Shown here piece after piece: positions 20,862-23,907 of a DNA stretch of 23,907 nucleotides (within the stretch, counting starts at the first letter, position 1; every line of letters starts with the position of its first letter). The DNA lies in the NCBI GenBank assembly GCA_902797565.1, contig CADBTO010000017.1:1-23907 (forward strand), written 5' to 3'. Under the pieces are notes generated by a model. That model was given only the letters and a program-made list of their open reading frames with translations, did not search any database and was not told the DNA's origin. The translations under genes were made by a program, and so were the position numbers. This DNA comes from an uncultured Lachnospiraceae bacterium (GTDB lineage Bacteria > Bacillota > Clostridia > Lachnospirales > Lachnospiraceae).

Positions 20862-21560
20862 ATGAAGCGGATATTATTAAAACTCAGCGGCGAGGCGCTG
20901 GCGGGAGAGAAAAAGACAGGGTTTGATGAACAGGTCTGCCTGATGGTGGCAGGCGAGGTGAAGGAACTTCTGGATAAAGGGCTGCAGGTCGGGATTGTCA
21001 TTGGCGGCGGGAATTTCTGGCGGGGCAGGGACAGTGAGAAGATCGACCGGACGAAAGCGGATTCCATCGGGATGCTTGCCACGGTCATGAACTGCATTTA
21101 TGTATCAGAAATCTTTCGGAGCCAGGGGATGATGACGAATATCCTGACGCCGTTTGAATGCGGGAATATGACGAAGCTGTATTCCAAAGACCGTGCAAAC
21201 AAGTATTTTTCCAAGGGCATGGTCGTATTCTTCGCAGGAGGAACCGGGCATCCGTATTTTTCTACAGATACGGCGACTGCACTCCGGGCGATTGAGATTG
21301 AGGCGGATGCGATCCTGCTGGCAAAAGCTGTGGATGGCGTATATGACCAGGATCCGAAAATCCATCCGGAGGCAAAGAAGTTCCCGTCGATCAGCCTGTC
21401 AGAGGTGCTGGACAGGAAATTGCAGGTGATGGATCTTTCGGCAACGATTATGTGCCTGGAAAACCGGATGCCGCTGGTGGTGTTCCCGCTGTCAGAGGAT
21501 CGTGCGATCATTCGCGCAGCGAGTGGGGAAGCGATCGGGACACGGGTAGATGCGGAATAA
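20862..21560 (+). CDS. pyrH: UMP kinase
   Basis: This is a 232-residue bacterial UMP kinase of the amino-acid-kinase fold, converting UMP to UDP with ATP. It has MKRILLKLSGEAL at the start, IVIGGGNFWRG for phosphate binding, GGTGHPYFSTDTATALRA, and LLAKAVDGVYDQDPK. I chose the ATG at 20862 because it gives the family-typical start and follows AAAGGAG (20844-20850) by eleven bases. A TTG at 20838 would add eight unlikely residues and overlap the bactofilin stop. It precedes frr, the standard order. Confidence 0.97.
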   Translation: MKRILLKLSGEALAGEKKTGFDEQVCLMVAGEVKELLDKGLQVGIVIGGGNFWRGRDSEKIDRTKADSIGMLATVMNCIYVSEIFRSQGMMTNILTPFECGNMTKLYSKDRANKYFSKGMVVFFAGGTGHPYFSTDTATALRAIEIEADAILLAKAVDGVYDQDPKIHPEAKKFPSISLSEVLDRKLQVMDLSATIMCLENRMPLVVFPLSEDRAIIRAASGEAIGTRVDAE

Positions 21561-21576
21561 CAATACGGAGGAAGAT

Positions 21577-22131
21577 ATGGACGAGCGTTTGAAATCATTT
21601 GAAGAGAAAATGCAAAAGACCATGCACAGCCTGGGGGATGAATTTACGAAGATCCGCGCAGGGCGGGCAAATCCTCATATCCTGGATCACCTGCGGGTGG
21701 ATTATTATGGTGCGCCTACGCCGATTTCCCAAGTGGCGAACGTTTCTGTGCCGGAAGCGCGGATGATCGTGATCCAGCCCTGGGAAGCGAAGATGGTAAA
21801 GGAGATTGAAAAGGCGATCCTGACTTCAGATATCGGCATCAATCCCACGAATGACGGGAAGATGATCCGCCTGACATTTCCGGAACTCACAGAGGACAGG
21901 CGGAAAGAGCTTGCCAAGGAAGTGAAGAAAAAGGGAGAAGGGGCGAAGGTGGCGATCCGGAATATCCGCCGGGATGCGAATGATGCCATCAAGAAGATCG
22001 GGAAAGGCGAGGATGTTTCCGAAGACCAGGTGAAGGATCTGGAAGACGAGATCCAGAAGCTGACGGATTCCTTTATTAAAAAAGTGGACGAAGCAGCTGA
22101 TGAGAAGACAAAAGAAATTATGACGGTTTGA
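21577..22131 (+). CDS. frr: Ribosome recycling factor
   Basis: This is a 184-residue RRF, which with EF-G splits post-termination ribosomes. It has KIRAGRANPHILDHLRVDYYG, the SVPEARMIVIQPWE segment, GINPTNDGKMIRLTFPELTEDRRKELAK and the long C-terminal helix. The length equals the family norm. The ATG at 21577 is preferred because GGAGG (21567-21571) lies five bases upstream. A longer frame beginning inside pyrH at 21550 would add nine atypical residues. The gap from pyrH is 16 bases, and the gene is followed by an intrinsic terminator. Confidence 0.97.
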   Translation: MDERLKSFEEKMQKTMHSLGDEFTKIRAGRANPHILDHLRVDYYGAPTPISQVANVSVPEARMIVIQPWEAKMVKEIEKAILTSDIGINPTNDGKMIRLTFPELTEDRRKELAKEVKKKGEGAKVAIRNIRRDANDAIKKIGKGEDVSEDQVKDLEDEIQKLTDSFIKKVDEAADEKTKEIMTV

Positions 22132-22190
22132 CGTGACTGCGTGACAAGGCGGCGTCTTGCCGTGGTTGCGGTGCGTTTGGACCGGGTAGG

Positions 22191-22215
22191 AAAAGGGGAG
22201 TGGCATCCCCTTTTT
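22191..22215 (+). terminator. Intrinsic terminator between frr and uppS
   Basis: AAAAGGGGA (22191-22199) pairs with TCCCCTTTT (22206-22214) around a GTGGCA loop, and the right arm ends in TTTTT. This is a textbook factor-independent terminator. It lies 25 bases before the uppS start, and no convincing promoter lies between, so uppS is either expressed by read-through or the hairpin acts as an attenuator. Confidence 0.8.
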
Positions 22216-22240
22216 CGCGTTTATATGACGGGAGATTGTG

Positions 22241-22951
22241 ATGGAAGCAGGGGTGCAGGTGCCACAGCATGTGGCATTGATTTTGGACGGGAATGGCAGG
22301 TGGGCGGCTTCACAGGGGAAGCCAAGAACCTATGGCCATATGATGGGAGCAAAGCGGGTGGAACCGATCTGCCGTCATGCGGACCGGCGCGGGGTCAGAT
22401 ATCTGAGTCTCTATGCGTTTTCCACGGAAAACTGGAAGCGCCCGAAGGCAGAGGTGGCAGCTTTGATGAAGCTGCTGGAGCAGTATATGGGGATCTGCAA
22501 GCGCCTTGCTATGGAAAACAATATGCGGGCGAAGATCATTGGAGATAAGGCCGGCCTGCCGGATGGGCTGCAGCGTGCCGGAGCAGACCTGGAGGATACG
22601 ACGGCGGGGAATACCGGGCTGACGCTTCTGATCTGCATCAATTATGGAAGCCGCGACGAGATGCTCCGGGGGATCCGGCGCCTGTCCGGGGACGTGCGGG
22701 ACGGAAAGCTTGATCTGGAAGGGATTTCAGAAGCCGTTTTTTCTTCTTATCTTGATACGGCCGGGATTCCGGATCCGGATCTTTTGATCCGGACGAGCGG
22801 GGAGCAGCGGCTGTCGAATTATTTCCTGTGGCAGATGGCATATGCGGAATTGTATTTTACAGACGTGCCCTGGCCTGCGTTTGATGAGGCAGAATTTGAC
22901 AAGGCGCTGGAAGCCTATGCGAACCGGGAGCGGCGTTATGGAAAACTCTGA
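22241..22951 (+). CDS. uppS: Undecaprenyl diphosphate synthase (isoprenyl transferase)
   Basis: This 236-residue cis-prenyltransferase makes the C55 lipid carrier for cell-wall synthesis by adding isopentenyl units to farnesyl diphosphate. It has LILDGNGRWA with catalytic Asp16, RTYGHMMGA, LYAFSTENWKRP, NYGSRDEM, and RTSGEQRLSNYFLWQ with R184 and R190 for substrate binding. The ATG at 22241 is preferred over the adjacent GTG at 22238 because GGGAG (22230-22234) is better spaced for it. It sits before cdsA, the standard neighbour, and directly after a terminator hairpin. Confidence 0.96.
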   Translation: MEAGVQVPQHVALILDGNGRWAASQGKPRTYGHMMGAKRVEPICRHADRRGVRYLSLYAFSTENWKRPKAEVAALMKLLEQYMGICKRLAMENNMRAKIIGDKAGLPDGLQRAGADLEDTTAGNTGLTLLICINYGSRDEMLRGIRRLSGDVRDGKLDLEGISEAVFSSYLDTAGIPDPDLLIRTSGEQRLSNYFLWQMAYAELYFTDVPWPAFDEAEFDKALEAYANRERRYGKL

Positions 22952-22985
22952 GGACAGGGCTTTATGATATGAGGAAGTTGAAACG

Positions 22986-23822
22986 ATGTTTTTACAAAGA
23001 TTAGGCAGTGGCATTGTCCTGGTCATCCTGGCGTTGTTCTTTATTTTTCAGGGTGGCTGGGTGTTGCTTGTTACCTGCATGGGCATTTCGTTAATCGGGA
23101 TGTATGAACTGTACCGGGTGTTTGGGATACAGTCGTCTGCACCAGCATTCATTGGGTATGGAGCGGCGGTTTTGTATTATCTGGATCTTGCAACCCGCTG
23201 TTTCTCCCAGTTCTTGGGATCCGGTACGGTGCTGGTGCTGATCGGGTTATTGATCGTCCTTTTGGGTGTCTATGTATTTGCGTATCCGAAGTACCACATC
23301 AAGGATATTCTTGGGGCTTTTTTTGGCGTGGTCTATATCCCGCTTCTGATTTCGTTTATCTTTTTGCTGCGGGACACGGTGCAGGGAGGACGCTTCTTCG
23401 TGTGGCTGATCTTCCTATGCTCCTGGGGCTGTGATACATTCGCTTATTGCGCAGGGAGGCTGCTGGGAACCAGGAAGATGGCGCCGATCCTCAGTCCGAA
23501 GAAGACAGTGGAAGGGGGGATTGGCGGGCTGGTCGGGGTGTTCCTGCTTGTGCTTTTGTATGGCTTCCTGTTCCAGAAGCCGATGGGGCTTTCTTTGGAA
23601 GCCGGGCCGGGGCGGATGCTGCTGCTGGCGTTTTTCGGCATTGTCTGCGGTGTGGTTTCGATGATCGGGGATCTGGCCGCTTCAGCGATCAAACGGAATT
23701 ATGATATCAAAGATTACGGGGATCTGATCCCTGGCCACGGCGGGATTATGGATCGTTTTGATTCCGTGATTATGACAGCACCGGTGGTGTATTATGCGGT
23801 GCTGCTGCTGCAGGGGGCGTGA
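22986..23822 (+). CDS. cdsA: Phosphatidate cytidylyltransferase (CDP-diglyceride synthase)
   Basis: This 278-residue integral membrane enzyme makes CDP-diacylglycerol from phosphatidic acid and CTP, the precursor of phosphatidylglycerol and related lipids. It has seven or eight hydrophobic segments. The C-terminal CDS signature is present: SAIKRNYDIKDYGDLIPGHG followed by GIMDRFDS, preceded by the GDLAAS segment. The ATG at 22986 follows GAGGA by about ten bases. The 34-base gap from uppS, with no signal in it, supports cotranscription. The length is typical. Confidence 0.96.
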   Translation: MFLQRLGSGIVLVILALFFIFQGGWVLLVTCMGISLIGMYELYRVFGIQSSAPAFIGYGAAVLYYLDLATRCFSQFLGSGTVLVLIGLLIVLLGVYVFAYPKYHIKDILGAFFGVVYIPLLISFIFLLRDTVQGGRFFVWLIFLCSWGCDTFAYCAGRLLGTRKMAPILSPKKTVEGGIGGLVGVFLLVLLYGFLFQKPMGLSLEAGPGRMLLLAFFGIVCGVVSMIGDLAASAIKRNYDIKDYGDLIPGHGGIMDRFDSVIMTAPVVYYAVLLLQGA

Positions 23823-23907
23823 GAGGGATCGTTTTGCGTGGCATGGGCGTAATTCCTGGAGGAAGAGGCGCGGGAGAGGTTCCTTCTCTATATTTCCCCG
23901 ATCATTA
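23823..23907. other. Final 85 bases without a supported gene
   Basis: The usual next gene in this block is dxr, but no start resembling that enzyme's N-terminal dinucleotide-binding motif appears before the window ends. A frame from ATG 23842 stays open to the edge but begins with a Gly/Pro-rich sequence I do not recognise. I see no promoter or convincing terminator. Confidence 0.4.

Noticed and set aside
23842..23907. Open frame from ATG 23842 to the window edge
   Set aside because: Only 22 codons are visible, the composition is Gly/Pro-rich, and it does not resemble the start of dxr, the expected next gene.

Overview
This is 23.9 kb of chromosome from a motile, low-to-mid-GC Gram-positive bacterium, most likely a clostridium and probably a Lachnospiraceae relative. 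That placement is inferred from gene order, protein style and the presence of CheC, CheD and DUF342/FapA; no database was searched. Every gene I accept is on the + strand and the genes are tightly packed. The order closely follows the Bacillus subtilis fla/che region and the block that follows it: fliR-flhB-flhA-flhF-flhG-cheB-cheA-cheW-cheC-cheD-sigD-(swrB position)-rpsB-tsf-pyrH-frr-uppS-cdsA. I saw no transposase, integrase, tRNA, rRNA or CRISPR array.

Positions 1-1317 hold the 3' end of fliR and flhB, and 1378-3432 holds flhA; together these encode flagellar type III export gate components. Positions 3436-6198 encode the FlhF GTPase and the FlhG (MinD-like) ATPase, which control flagellar placement and number. 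Positions 6205-11212 are chemotaxis genes: cheB, cheA, cheW, cheC and cheD. cheY is not here; by analogy it lies upstream of the window. Positions 11219-16883 carry a small acidic-tailed membrane protein, the flagellar sigma factor (sigD/fliA), a DUF342/FapA protein, a small conserved-looking hypothetical, a membrane-anchored coiled-coil protein with a very long Ala/Pro-rich segment at the swrB position, and a membrane-anchored MltG-N-terminal-like protein with pentapeptide repeats.

At 16945-16990 a consensus housekeeping promoter sits inside an 8-bp inverted repeat followed by a T-rich tract. The same DNA looks like both the end of the fla/che transcription unit and the promoter of the translation block. 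A 147-nt structured leader then leads into rpsB (S2) and tsf (EF-Ts). Between tsf and pyrH, where Bacillus has nothing, lie a membrane-anchored NodB-type deacetylase and a bactofilin. The window then continues with pyrH, frr, a clear intrinsic terminator, uppS and cdsA. The last 85 bases hold no gene I can support.

The most unusual points are as follows. CheB has a receiver domain in which the phospho-acceptor Asp is Asn and the conserved Lys is Arg, while the methylesterase triad is intact. The promoter/terminator palindrome lies before rpsB. The deacetylase plus bactofilin are inserted in a conserved translation/envelope block. Four flagellar/chemotaxis proteins (FlhF, CheB, CheA and the SwrB-position protein) carry long Ala/Pro-rich linkers.
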